NCBI GenBank assembly: GCA_943735955.1 | Contig: OX030970.1 | Coordinates: forward strand, 3,293,105 to 3,357,104 | Direction: 5' to 3' | Source: Piscicola geometra | Lineage: Eukaryota > Annelida > Clitellata > Hirudinida > Piscicolidae | DNA: 64,000 nucleotides | Part shown: positions 53,562 to 63,839 of the stretch, piece after piece | Position numbering within the stretch: position 1 is the stretch's first letter | Layout: each line of letters starts with the position of its first letter | Made by a program: the position numbers and the translations under genes | The notes under the pieces: generated by a model | Databases searched by the model: none | Told to the model about the DNA's origin: nothing | The model's input: only the letters and a program-made list of their open reading frames with translations

Positions 53562-55577
53562 CTGGTGAACACGTTATAATGAGTTTTTATGATTATTAAA
53601 ACTAAAACTAAATGAAATTAATTAATTAATTATTATAATTAACTTCCAAAGTATATTTAATTTTTCGCCTTTAATATATTAATAGAATATTATTCTCGCT
53701 ACTCCAAGTAAATATTTATCCAACAAAATCTAACATCAAACAAGACAAAATCAGCACTTGAAGTTAGCGATCAAAAGATTTCTCTGTAAATTTGTGATCA
53801 TTCTCGAGTAAGAGTCCTCTGTTATAGAGGCATGGTTGCACTCGAGTGGCAGGAATTTAGGAATTTAGAAGGAAATTAAAAATTCCTGAATTGAAATGAT
53901 TCAGATTTATTCAAACTGCAACTAGCAATCAAGTGAGGAATTCAAGCAAGTGAACAACAACAAGCATATATCATATCATATTAAAAATTTACTCATTTTT
54001 AGAAGATATATAAAAATATTTTTTCCCATTTTGGAGACAAATAGACTGCATGTATGGGTGACTGATTGTCGATTTTCTAGTAACTAATTCGATTCGTAAT
54101 CGTTGTAGTCATCACAGCAAAGTCATGAGCTCATGGTTTATGGCTTTTAAGCTATATAAATACCAGGAATGAGAAACAAATGGGGTTTCCAATTATAGCA
54201 TATTAAATTAAGAATCTAAATGGACTTGCGAAACAATGCCTCGTCACGAATACCTTAACATGTTGTTGATCACAGGAAGGCTGATTCATCAGCGTCCGTT
54301 TCGGCACATGCTCAGTTCTTTTTAAGTCTCTTTAGTCTTTTATTATTAATCATTTATACTAATGAATGTAAATGCTTTGAATGTATTTGAAGAAATGAGT
54401 TATAAGATTCAAAAGCTTTGATGGCCTTTCACAGTCCAAGTCTACTGGAGTTTTCAAAATCAGATCTGCAAACATATGCATTTAAACGTTGCTTTCTGAG
54501 GTTCTCCTGAATCTGCTTTACGTATAAAATTAACATTTTTCGTTTTTTTATTTGCTCAAATCCCCATTCACCGTGCTTCTCTACTCAATGGACCAGATTC
54601 CTAAGTTAAAGAGTGCCCAAGTAGATGAAACGAATCGAAATTGTATTCTAAAAAGTTAATATTTTCAGCTCATGAATTGTAAAAAATGCCAAAAAATAAA
54701 GTGTCAGTTCTAATATGAAAAACGTTATCAAAATAATCTTAGAAAGAAAAGTAGCAAAGTCGGGTTCTTAATGCTCAAAAAAGGTACATTTAAGGGTAAA
54801 TTGCAGAAGTTTGGAGGAGCACTGAGCATACAAACTGTGCATCAACAAGTGCAATGTGTTGAACAAGCAATGTGCAACATGTGGTGCAAGAACTTCATTC
54901 AAGAAATATTTGTTGCTGCGATGGGAATGTGGATTGTGTCGATTGGAAAAAGATCTTCAAGCTGAAACTTGCCGCAGCTTACAATAATTGGAATTCAAAG
55001 TTTGCAACAAATAACTTGGAAAAACAGTTTGAAGATCTGAGGATTAATAACGAATCACAGTCGATGGTGAATGGAACTGAAAAGGCATTAATTTGAGTTT
55101 GCAACGAGAAGGGTAAAGCAGAAAAGCAAAGATTATCGGTCCTTTAATAGACGTTTAAAGGCAAATATTGGTTTAATCTGAACAATAGTTCTGTTTTTTA
55201 TGAAAAACATATTTTTTTAAATTCAATAACATTAAATATTTATATATATATATTGTTTTGTCAAATTGGATTAATGATGAATTTTTTTTAAAAATAGTTC
55301 ATAAAACCATTTCTTTAAAATGAGATTGGAGTTCGAAAGCCAAAACTGTTAAACAGAATTTAAATTCAAAACGACAAATCTGATTATCTAGCGGAAAAAA
55401 AGTTATTATAAAACTACTGGTTATTCGAGTCAATTTAAAAAAGCATCAATGGAACCAATTTCAAACCCCATTTTAAAAATCAATTATGGCATTTTAGAAT
55501 GTTGTGAATCAATAAGAATGTTTTTGTTTTTCAATGTCATTATATAATTGCAATGTGTTAACCATATAATAAATTCA
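53562..55577. other. AT-rich region, no confirmed gene
   Basis: Mostly AT-rich. A coding-like patch at 54853-54990 (+) contains two CXXC pairs (QCATCG and ECGLCR), but in-frame stops and lack of splice support leave it unassigned. It may be a decayed transposase zinc ribbon. The minus-strand gene's 5' exons may lie here. Confidence 0.4.
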
Positions 55578-55627
55578 ATGATCATCACTATCATCATCAC
55601 CTCACCATTATCATCATCACCACCATC

Positions 55628-55677
<50 letters not shown>

Positions 55678-55729
55678 CATCACCATCATCATCACCATCA
55701 TCATCACCATCATCATCATCATCATCATA
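55578..55729. repeat. (ATC)n microsatellite
   Basis: CATCATCACC trinucleotide repeat of about 150 bp. Confidence 0.95.
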
Positions 55730-55777
55730 ACTCAATTTCTAATAAACTCTCCAAAGCAATTAGACCCTCAATCTCAC

Positions 55778-55933
55778 CCCACCAATGTAGGCAGCTTCTA
55801 ATGAAAATACGGTATTGCAAAACCAAAACAAACCTACATAAAAAGCCAAACTACTTGTCACTGCAGTCGTCGTGTCTGCGCCAAGGAACCAAAGTACCAA
55901 AGATATAATAAATAAGGAAATCCATCTTCCAAA
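55778..55933 (-). CDS. candidate exon with two transmembrane segments
   Basis: Fifty-two codons in phase 0 between an AATAAG acceptor and GGG|GTGAGA. FGRWISLFIISLVLWFLGAD and AVTSSLAFYVGLFWFCNTVF are hydrophobic enough to be two membrane helices with a short polar turn. The family is not recognised. It may belong to the minus-strand gene to its left or to a separate gene. Confidence 0.4.
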
Positions 55934-56190
55934 CTTATTAAGTGACAAATTGAGAATGAAGATGCTTTCATAGAGACATTTAATGATGATGTGGTGGTTT
56001 TTGTAGCTGTAGTTGTTGTTGTAGTTGTAGTTGCTGTTTATGCTGTTATTGACCCTGTTATTGGCCACCATCCTACTGGGAATGCTGGTAAGGGATGGTG
56101 TAGTTGTTGAAAAATGTTGTTGTTGTTTTGAGTTTAGAATTTTTATTAATCTTGATCTCTCCGAAAATTAAAACATTTTTTAGGATATAT

Positions 56191-56747
56191 CAGGGCTCGC
56201 CTGTCGAGGGCCACCGGGGCCAATGGTCCCACTTTTTCAAAATTGGTCCAAAAGAATTCTGATTGGCCCCAATGATTTTTGTTACATTTATTACAAATTT
56301 CATTGTGAACTTTTTTAGATTTTTCACTGTCTGAAGGGATCTCGCGGAAGAAGTTGACATTGAAATGTTGAGCCAATCAAAGTTAGCCTCGTGTTTCAAT
56401 CCAGTCATTCACGTGCAGATTCGATCAATCTATATAAGCCAACATACTTATATTGTATAGCATACTTTGTAATACCGTTAGGTCATTAAAGTCGCCTTAG
56501 ATTAAAGATATATAAAAAATGAGTTTTTTCATTGCCTTAAAAGTACATTTAACGCTCACTTAAAGAAAAGTAAAAAAATTTGAATAGTTATAAAACGAAG
56601 AAGACATTTTCTATGTGGGGGTTTTATTGATTTGAAACCGACTAAGTGCTCATTTGAGTAAAAGAAAATATAAAAGTGCGCATTATACATGAAACTTTTT
56701 ATTGTTAAAAATTTGGCCAAACAAATTTTGGCCCAGCACGAGCCTTT
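56191..56747. mobile_element. non-autonomous hAT-type element (MITE) with 8-bp target duplication
   Basis: The element is flanked by perfect 8-bp direct repeats GGATATAT (56183-56190 and 56748-56755). Its left end CAGGGCTCGCC and right end GCACGAGCCTTT form an imperfect terminal inverted repeat around GGCTCG, and subterminal GGCC/CCAAT motifs also match in inverted order. Eight-base duplications and CA-G-GGCTCG-like ends are typical of hAT transposons. It is 557 bp long and has no transposase, so it would depend on an autonomous relative. It contains a CCAAT and a TATATAAG motif around 56370-56440. Confidence 0.6.
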
Positions 56748-57194
56748 GGATATATAATAGGGTTCCAATAAAAAAAATAGAAGAACAATATTTCAAAAAA
56801 AAACTTGTGTCTTAATTTTTTTGGCCTTTTTTTTATTTAACGAAATGGAGGTAGGAGAGCCATCGTTTCATGCATCAACTAGTGAAAAACTGAAAATATA
56901 AAAAATTCGTCATCTTGCCCCGGTCTCTCCTACCATAAGAGTTATAAATTATAAACTTTCCTGTGTCCTATATCGATGAGTTTATTTTCAAAAAGTATTT
57001 GAAATGAGTTTTACTCTGATTAACTATCAATTTAGGTCCCCCAGCACACGTTGACAGTAAGCCTATTTTAAAGATTTCGTGTGATGAAGGACCTATTTTG
57101 AGAATTAATCTGAATTAAACTAATTTTCATTCTTTTTGAGCAAAGGTTCATATGAGAGTTTTGCTTTGAGTTTGAATTTATGTAATATAAATTA

Positions 57195-57335
57195 TATTTG
57201 ATATTACCGAGTAAGAGAACTCAAATCTATGTGATCCTGGTTCCTTGATATTTGGAAGCCACTACAAAAACAATAGTAATGAATATTATTTTATAATTGT
57301 TATTATTATAGAATAATTAGTATAGAATTAGGTGA
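57195..57335. repeat. dispersed repeat, copy 1
   Basis: The stretch around CCTTGATATTTGGAAGCCAC and the following TATTATTTTATAATTGTTATTATTATAG-like part recurs in diverged form at 60210-60345. Confidence 0.7.
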
Positions 57336-57404
57336 AAATTTTATTTTATAAATTATTATTATTAAATTAATTATCATTCTTAAAATGGAATTAGCATTAT
57401 TGAT

Positions 57405-57560
57405 CAAACAGAATTATTATTGAAATGGAATTATTATTGAAATAGAATTATTATTGAAATAGAATTATTATTGAAATGGAATTATTATTATTAAAATAGA
57501 AGTAATATGATTAAAATAGAATTAATATGATTAAAATAGAATTTATATTATTAAAATGGA
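57405..57560. repeat. GAAATAGAATTATTATT tandem repeat
   Basis: An 18-19-bp AT-rich unit (GAATTATTATTGAAATAGA and variants) repeats about eight times. Confidence 0.75.
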
Positions 57561-57687
57561 ATTTATATTATTATAAAATAAATAATTTATATTATTATAA
57601 AAAATAGAATTATTATAATTAGATTTTGAACACATTTTATTTTTTAACTAATTATTTTAAAAGAATCAATAAAATTTCTTTTTACAG

Positions 57688-57782
57688 AAATTATACTGAA
57701 GAAGAAGAAGGGCAACAAAGACGCTTACTTGACACCAGAGCGCAGGGCATGGCTGCTGTTTGAGAGAAGAGAGAGGGTGTAG
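57688..57782 (+). CDS. candidate terminal exon, basic C-terminal tail
   Basis: CTTTTTACAG is followed by an open frame IILKKKKGNKDAYLTPERRA then WLLFERRERV and TAG. The piece has a good polypyrimidine tract and is much GC-richer than its AT-rich surroundings. The product looks like a basic cytosolic tail. Upstream exons were not identified; a 21-bp island at 57036-57056 with AG and GTAAGC borders is a possible one. Confidence 0.4.
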
Positions 57783-58239
57783 ATGACCTTAAAGAAGTCT
57801 TCAAGGACAAAAAGGTCAAAAAAATTGAATATATCTTTTTTCTCTATTTGGAATATATTCAAAAAACATCCCATGATAGCTACGTATAAAACAAAACATT
57901 CATTCTGTAGGGGTAGAAGGGGGGTGGATGTAGTTGGAATTATAGTGAAATTATTAGTTGAAAACGAATAACGATCTACTTACATCCGTTCAAATAAATT
58001 ATTCTTAATTCAGCGGGAATCAACACTCAAATCATGAACGGTAAAAATTGGAAACAAAAGTTATTGGCATTTAAAAAAATTAATTAAATAAAAAAGTCAA
58101 ATGAAATATATTTAACAAATTGAATTTTTCGCAAATTAGATGTCTCATAGTTATGATTTGTCCCTCTTTGAACATTTCGGTCCGTAGCGTTTTTATCGTC
58201 TACGAATCTTCTTCATCGCGAATTTGAATCATATATATT

Positions 58240-58320
58240 TCAAAATGTCATCATTATCATTATCCTAATCATCATCATCATCCTCATCATCATCATCCTC
58301 ATCTTCATCATCATCCTCAA
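58240..58320. repeat. (ATC)n microsatellite
   Basis: Short CATCATCATC repeat with CCT interruptions. Confidence 0.85.
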
Positions 58321-58331
58321 CATTTATTTCA

Positions 58332-58697
58332 CTGGAGTCTCCAACATTATCTGTTGGAAAATCAAGAAATACCAAATCAAAAAAGTGTTGACAAGTGATC
58401 CTGCAAGAGTTTCCACAATTACGGGAGCGGGGATGGCTTAGATGGTAGACGTCGGATTGCGACTCAACGGTTTCCTGTTCGAATCCCTGACGAGCAACCG
58501 TGAACTATCATATACCTAGTGTATATGATGCAGTGTTTGCGACGTATGCATTGAGAGATGTGTACGTCGTGTGGAGTGGCGTCTCTGGCGCAAAAAGACC
58601 ATGTTTCTCAGAGTCCCCAGCATTATCTGTTGGAAAATGAAAAAATACCAAATTGAAAAAGTGTTGACAAGCGATCCTGCAAGAGTTTCTACAATTG
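58332..58697 (+). repeat. 90-bp direct repeat flanking the tRNA-like element
   Basis: 58332-58420 and 58607-58697 share about 85% identity, both containing AACATTATCTGTTGGAAAAT-type sequence, a GTGTTGACAAG core and GATCCTGCAAGAGTTTC. The intervening 186 bases hold the tRNA-like element and its tail. Confidence 0.8.
58423..58500 (+). ncRNA. tRNA-like sequence, probably a SINE head or tRNA pseudogene
   Basis: TGGCTTAGATGGTAGACG resembles a tRNA A box and GTTCGAATCCC a B box, with the right spacing. A loop with TTGCG sits between them, compatible with a former Ala(UGC) anticodon. The D arm and the anticodon stem are degenerate and the acceptor stem does not pair, so this is not a functional tRNA. 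A tRNA-derived SINE is the most likely origin. Confidence 0.5.
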
Positions 58698-58810
58698 CAC
58701 TGAATCTTGCTAAAAGGATTGCATGGAAAAGCTTCGTCAGAGTTGTTGTGCATGGGGCCAAACTGATTTTGTGCAGTGCCTAGCATGCAAAGTATTCATT
58801 CAACATTTAG

Positions 58811-60055
58811 CCTCCTGTGGTACTTCTAGCATGTTGAAACAGAAAGTCATTCACTGGCAGTGCATCAGTAAGTCTACACTACGTCAAAGTACTCCTTTTT
58901 TCACCGGAAGATCTACTTCTTCTCGTTCAAAAATCTGTCTGTGCACAAACATTAGTTTATTCTGTGTTCAAGGCACGAGAGCATTCGTTGCTGCTGGAGG
59001 TGAAGGGTTCATTGAAGTGCCTCAGATGCTCATTGATCTTGGAGCCTTATATGGCCATGGTTTAAAAGCTAAAATTGTGCTTACTTGTGTAAAGGGTAGG
59101 AACTGGGTCAAAAAGTTTCGGAATCGGGATGGGACCAGGAATCAAAATTCTAATAACCATGCTGAAACTGAAAAAATTGTAAACTTTGGCGCCGAAACCA
59201 AATCGAATTTTTGTCGGTTTCTACCTCTTTTTAACGATGAGTAATGAAAAATTCGTGCTGAATCTCTTTATCGATGGCCATGTAAGAAAAAATCTTATTT
59301 TTATTCGTTTTTCTTTTCTGAAATTTCTCCAAAACATTGTCGTCTTAACCACAATCCAAGTCATCATTTTCGACTCTAACACCAGCACTTTGCACTCCAG
59401 TTTCACCACTGCCCACGTCCTTCATCTCTGTGTTGGCAGCTGTCCTCTTGCTCTTCGTCTGAAAGACTCACGATTGCTAACGCACAGGAAATCAGCATGA
59501 CTCCGGAAACAAATACAGCGGAAACGGCGAATTATTAATTTTGAAAACGGCAAAATAGTTGCGCAATTTTTAATGCTAATTATTTACTTTAAAATAACCG
59601 AAGGTTTTAAATGCCAACCAAGCGGATATCGTTTTCGGTTCTTCTATTTTTTCTGAGCGAAATAGAACAGGTCAACATCAATGTTATTAGCATATAAGTA
59701 CGAAATTACCTTTTCTGACGTAAAAGGAGAAATACCTTCTAGTAGATTAAGTTTAGCCGCAAGAGCAAATAAGAGGTTATAAAAAACGCTGTTCTGGAAA
59801 ATATCCAACATTTCGGAGAAATCGCCGGCACCAAGGCGTTTCAGGAGATCAATCCACACGACAACATCTCGCAAGAGCTGGGCAAAATCCTGGACTTGGA
59901 GATTTGGATTGAGGAGGGGGTGTCCTTGCTCGAGGAAGTCCAGTCTTTTCATCCAGTCCAGACATTATCTCCAGTCCGAATCAGCCATGCTCGAGAATGT
60001 TTCAGGATTTCGGTATCTTGAAAGGTCTCTAGCGGATTTATTTAATGTTTATAAA
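58811..60055. repeat. tandem segmental duplication, copy A
   Basis: The segment starting CCTCCTGTGGTAC and ending past the minus-strand CH exon recurs as 60525-61735 (copy B). Shared landmarks are GAAAGTCATTCACTGGCAG, TCACCGGAAGATCTACTTCT, the TCGATG/GACGCCATGTAA stretch, ATCAGCA-TGACTCCG, and the CH exon. Copies are diverged by point changes and indels, so the duplication is old. Confidence 0.8.
59644..59988 (-). pseudogene. Vav-like CH exon, copy A, with premature stop
   Basis: Same start context as copy B: ATG at 59988, MADSDW, then an in-frame TAA at 59967-59965 where copy B has Lys. After the stop the frame continues LDWMKRLDFLEQGHPLLNPN, LQVQDFAQLLRDVVVWIDLL and diverges further, including loss of the DGVLLC motif seen in copy B. 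It is best read as a decayed duplicate. Confidence 0.65.
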
Positions 60056-60209
60056 TATTCATGCATTTTAAAATAATTATCAAAATTCAATTTCGACACA
60101 GTTCAATTTAATTACATTGATATTTGTATTCGATTGGATTAATAAAGTTTTGTGTTGAGTACATTTCTCATCAAATCAATATACTTCTATATTCATATGA
60201 AACAAATTT

Positions 60210-60345
60210 GTAGTTGATAATACCCAGCAAGAGAATTCAAAGCTCTGTAATACTGGCCCCTTGATATTTGGAAGCCACTTTAAAAACAATAATAAGAAAT
60301 ATTATTTTATAATAATAATAATTATTATAGAATAATTAGATAACA
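60210..60345. repeat. dispersed repeat, copy 2
   Basis: Diverged copy of 57195-57335, sharing CCTTGATATTTGGAAGCCAC and the flanking AT-rich part. Confidence 0.7.
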
Positions 60346-60524
60346 CTTTTATATGGGCATATCTATATAATTCATGCTCATTAAACTCTTCGAATGTAGG
60401 ATAAAAAGCCTCTTGGAGAAAAAGCCTTCGGATATTTCCTTTGTCTCGCGTACCTTATATAAGGAAGCCTTCAATTAAATAAACTCTCTCTCTCGTGTCT
60501 CCTTTACTTCAAATTCGCAGTAAG
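60346..60524 (+). mobile_element. LTR-like or promoter-like fragment at the duplication boundary
   Basis: TATATAA (60456-60462) is followed 16 bases later by AATAAA (60478-60483) and a CTCTCTCTCTCGTGTCTCC tract. This compact TATA/polyA/CT order is reminiscent of LTR retrotransposon R regions. It directly abuts copy B of the duplication at GCAGTAAGCCTCC. No coding region or paired LTR is visible. Confidence 0.3.
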
Positions 60525-61735
60525 CCTCCTGTGGTACTAGCATGTTTAAACAGAAAGTCATTCACTGGCAGTGCATCAGTAGGTCTACACTATGTCAAAG
60601 TACTCTTTCTTTCACCGGAAGATCTACTTCTTCTCGTTCAAAAATCTGTCTGTGCACAAACATTAGTTTATTCTGTGTTCAAGGCACGAGAGCATTCGTT
60701 GCTGCTGCAGGTGAAAGGTTCATTGAAGTGCCTCAAATGCTCAATGATCTTCGAGTTTCGGGAACGGGTCGTGACCGGGAATCAAAATTCTGTGGACCAG
60801 CGGGAACGGGAAGAATATCTTCGGCATCAGGACGAGACCGGAAAGGAAAAATGGTCCCGGTCCGACCTTTAGTCATGGCGAAAGTTTCTCCCATCTGCCA
60901 ACCAAATGGAAAAAATGTGGCCTTTTTCGTCCTAAATTATAGTGTTAAAAATCTGAATTTCAAAGTTTGTATTACTCAATTTCAACATGCAAATATGTCA
61001 TATTACTTCAATTTGTCAAATATAATTTTTCTCCAATGGAACATTTGTTTCACTTTATTTGTTGCATAACACATTTTCATAAACAACGAAGAAAGAAAAA
61101 TTCGTGCCAAATCTCATAATCGACGCCATGTAAAAAAATCTTTTTTGTATTCGTTTCTCTTGCTGTTCGTCTCAAAAACTCTCGTTTGCTGCCTTGAACG
61201 AAATCAGCAATGACTCCGAAAACAAATATAGCGGAAAGTGCAAAATTCGTTTAAACTTTTTTGCATTGAAAATTTAACCGACGGCTCGAAATGCTAACAA
61301 CGTGGGTTTCGTTTTTCAATTCTTTCGTCGGCGAAGCGAACAGGCCATGATGTCTGTTATGAGCATAAAAGTATAAAATTACCTTTTCTAACGTAAGAAG
61401 AGGCGAGAAATATTCTAAATTCCCACATTCTGCAAGAAAGCGGTTGAATGGATCTTCTTCTCTGGAGTAAGTAGAAAATTGGTGCTGCAAAACTTGCAAT
61501 ATTTCATTGAAAACGTAGGCATGAATGCGTTTCAGAAGACGACACAACAAGACACCATCCTGTAGGAGCTGAGCAAAATTCTGGACTTGGAGATTTGGAT
61601 TGAGGAGGGGGTGTCCTTGCTCGAGGAAGTCCAGTCTTTTCATCCAATCCAGACACTTTTCCCAGTCCGAATCAGCCATGCTCGAAATTGTTTCAGGATT
61701 TCGGTATCTTGGAAATAATCTGGAGGAGTTAATTC
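60525..61735. repeat. tandem segmental duplication, copy B
   Basis: Partner of 58811-60055. Its left boundary is abrupt, at TAGCCTCCTGTGG in copy A against TAAGCCTCCTGTGG here, with unrelated sequence to the left. Confidence 0.8.
61383..61679 (-). CDS. Vav-like N-terminal calponin-homology exon, copy B (intact)
   Basis: Ninety-nine codons from ATG to the donor AAG|GTAATT: MADSDWEKCLDWMKRLDFLE, then FAQLLQDGVLLCRLLKRI, and FLAECGNLEYFSPLLTLEK. The W-x-x-C-x-x-W start, the LAQ-L-RDGVLLC-LL core and the final F-x-x-x-x-x-x-LEKV are the layout of the CH domain that opens Vav-family Rho guanine-nucleotide exchange factors, where it restrains the catalytic DH domain. The DH, PH and SH2 parts would be further left on the minus strand or absent. 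Other CH families are possible, but the N-terminal position and RDGVLLC-like core favour Vav. Confidence 0.55.
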
Positions 61736-62310
61736 TATTTTTATTAAATAATTATTAAAACCAAATTCCTGCTTTCTTAAAGTTGTAAAAAAAGCAGAAA
61801 ATAGGTTTTTATTAAGTCTAATTTTATAGATATATATAAAATATATATAAAGTTATTGTTAAAAAACGAATAAAATTTGTTAAACAGATTGATTAAATAG
61901 TTTCAATTTTATTACAAATTCAGTTTGTTTTATGGTGCATTTTAAAACATAGTCTCTCTTTATCTGCATGAAGTCTTATATTACATTTAAAGAATGCATA
62001 AATCTTCTGCGGCTAAATTTACAGAGTCTGCATAAATAAATTGTATAAACTCAAATCAATTAATTAAAGTCACATTCCATATTTCCACGGAAAATATAAT
62101 TTATTGAAGTTTTCTTAATTGAAATGACAAAAGACATTTATACGAAAACGGCTAAATTCCCAAAATCATCCAAAGTTTTTGTTAAATACATAATAAACAA
62201 TAACTTAAAGCCAGAAATATATAAAAAAATTTCAGTCTTAGTAATTTCGAAACATTTAAAAATAAAAATATATAAATTGTCTGAATTAAAAAACATTAAA
62301 AAGATAAAAA
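61736..62310. other. AT-rich region without recognised features
   Basis: The upstream flank of the intact CH exon. It is strongly AT-rich with no clear promoter element or ORF of interest; the frame at 62124-62414 is open only because of AT-rich composition and runs into the fold-back element. Confidence 0.5.
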
Positions 62311-62714
62311 GTAGAGCTGTTCCACGATTAAAAATTTCAATCGCCGTTAATCGAATGATTAAAAGTTTTGATCGAAAGTTAGTCGTCTTAACGCAATGTT
62401 TTAATTTAAGATAATTTTTGATTAATGTGTTAATTGATTAACGCTCGTAAAAAATTAATTTGTTTGAAAAATTGATTTATTTCATTAGAGTGAGTATCTG
62501 ATAATTTTACTTGAGGATCTCAAGCTTGCTATTTCGTAATCTCCCTGTATAAGACGCACTAGCTTTTTGAAGTGCATTTTGTAGATAAAAAAAGTGCGCC
62601 CTATACAAGGTGTTTTACGGTATGCTAAAAAAATTGCGTTAAAAAACGTTCGATTAAAATTTTTAATCGAACGATTAACAGCGATTAAAATTTTAAATCG
62701 TGGAACAGTTTTAC
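62311..62714. mobile_element. fold-back / MITE-like element with ~90-bp inverted arms
   Basis: The left arm (62311-62400, GTAGAGCTGTTCCACGATTA onward to TTAACGCAAT) is inverted at 62627-62714 (ATTGCGTTAA to AATCGTGGAACAGTTTTAC), with about 80% identity. CTGTTCCACGATT is perfect in both arms. The interior holds a second palindrome. I found no clear target-site duplication, so the superfamily is open. Confidence 0.65.
62534..62624. mobile_element. nested ~90-bp palindrome
   Basis: CGTAATCTCCCTGTATAAGA then CGCAC (from 62536) is inverted as GTGCGCCCTATACAAGG then TGTTTTACGG (62594-62620). It sits inside the larger fold-back element and looks like an independent small insertion. Confidence 0.6.
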
Positions 62715-62979
62715 TTATTATTAGTTTACTTAGAATACCATCTATTGCCATGAATTGTTGTCAATTAATATTCTTCATCCATGGAAATTAAAACGAAAAT
62801 GCATTGCCATGCAGTTCGGGGCAAGATGGCGTTTTTTAGAACTGTAAAAATAAATATGATAATGATAATGGAGTTTTTGTGCGGATTTAATTACTAGTTA
62901 ATTATTTTAAATTGAGAAATAATTGCAAAAAATAGATGCTGTAAATTAAAAATAATTACGGATGTACAGACTCAGTTCT

Positions 62980-63120
62980 TCCCATTCTTTTCATCATATC
63001 AATAGTCATCACCCGCATCTTTTCCTCCATGCTCCGAAGTGTTTCTGAAAAGTCTCTAGCGGATTTATTTCCTTTTTATTAATATACATGTATGTTAAAA
63101 GAATTATTAAAATCAAACTT
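62980..63120 (-). pseudogene. possible third relic of the CH-exon start region
   Basis: On the plus strand, CATGCTCCGAAGTGTTTCTG then AAAAGTCTCTAGCGGATTTATTT and the following AT-rich 80 bases match the sequence upstream of the ATG in CH copy A (CATGCTCGAGAATGTTTCAG, GGTCTCTAGCGGATTTATTT). The coding part reads only MEEKMRVMTIDMMKRMGRTE before diverging. Confidence 0.4.
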
Positions 63121-63695
63121 TCTGGTTTTTTAAGGTTTGAAAAAGTTGTCTTTTAGATTCCAGTTGACGAATTTTTTTCTTCTATCTCACAAAGTGAACA
63201 TTTGGATTAAAAGGAAAAAAAATTAAGTGAGATCGAAAAATATAGATTGAAAATAAAAGTTTCTGGTGAAATTGCAAGACCACCTATATATAAATATATT
63301 GTATACACCTATATATATAATATATATATAGAATCAAAATACATTTTCAAAAAAACACTTCCTAAATAATATAAATAAGAAGAATTTTTATAATAATTAT
63401 TATTATAGAAATAACTTTCTCACCTGAAAAGCTAAAAATAAATTATTATTTGAAAAAAAGAAAAAAATTATTATTTAGAAAAAGTCAAATAATTTATTTA
63501 TTCATTGGAAATCAGGTATTTAAAGAATTTTCCAATCTTTTAAAACAAATTATTAAAATATCCATATATTAGCGAAACTAATTAAAATATTATCCAAAAA
63601 TTTTATTTATAGTGAATTGTTTAAGTTATAATTTTTTATTTTTGAAAACAAACTTACTAAATTATAAATATTCATTTTAGTAATTATATTTTTCG
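63121..63695. other. AT-rich region without recognised features
   Basis: Very AT-rich with TATATA runs; nothing I can assign. Confidence 0.5.
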
Positions 63696-63751
63696 TGGCA
63701 AGAGTTCCCAGCGTACGATATATCAGGCCATGTTTACTTTTCAAGACTCCT

Positions 63752-63839
63752 AAACAGGGCGTAAAATGCGTTGGACGTACAATGGCGTTAACTTCAGTCT
63801 TCCCGGAGCCGGAGGAATCACTTGCAGCGAGTATTTGTC
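63752..63839 (-). CDS. possible terminal exon in a GC-rich island near the window edge
   Basis: On the minus strand, TTTTTTGTCGTAG is followed by an open frame DKYSLQVIPPAPGRLKLTPL then YVQRILRPV and TAG. Alternative frames of the same island are also open (one on each strand), so the choice is uncertain. The 63700-63840 stretch is clearly GC-richer than its flanks. Product not recognised. Confidence 0.25.

Noticed and set aside
54771..55096. Possible small protein or transposase zinc ribbon
   Set aside because: CXXC pairs appear in a frame closed by stops. No inverted repeats or catalytic motifs are visible, so only a mention is justified.
58571..61069. Plus-strand frames in the segmental duplication (sharing TGRSTSSRSKICLCTNISLF)
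   Set aside because: They recur in both copies but with different stops and no splice logic. I recognise no family. They are likely repeat-derived noncoding sequence.
62124..62414. Lys/Ile-rich 96-codon frame
   Set aside because: The composition is that of AT-rich DNA and its end lies inside the inverted arm of the fold-back element.
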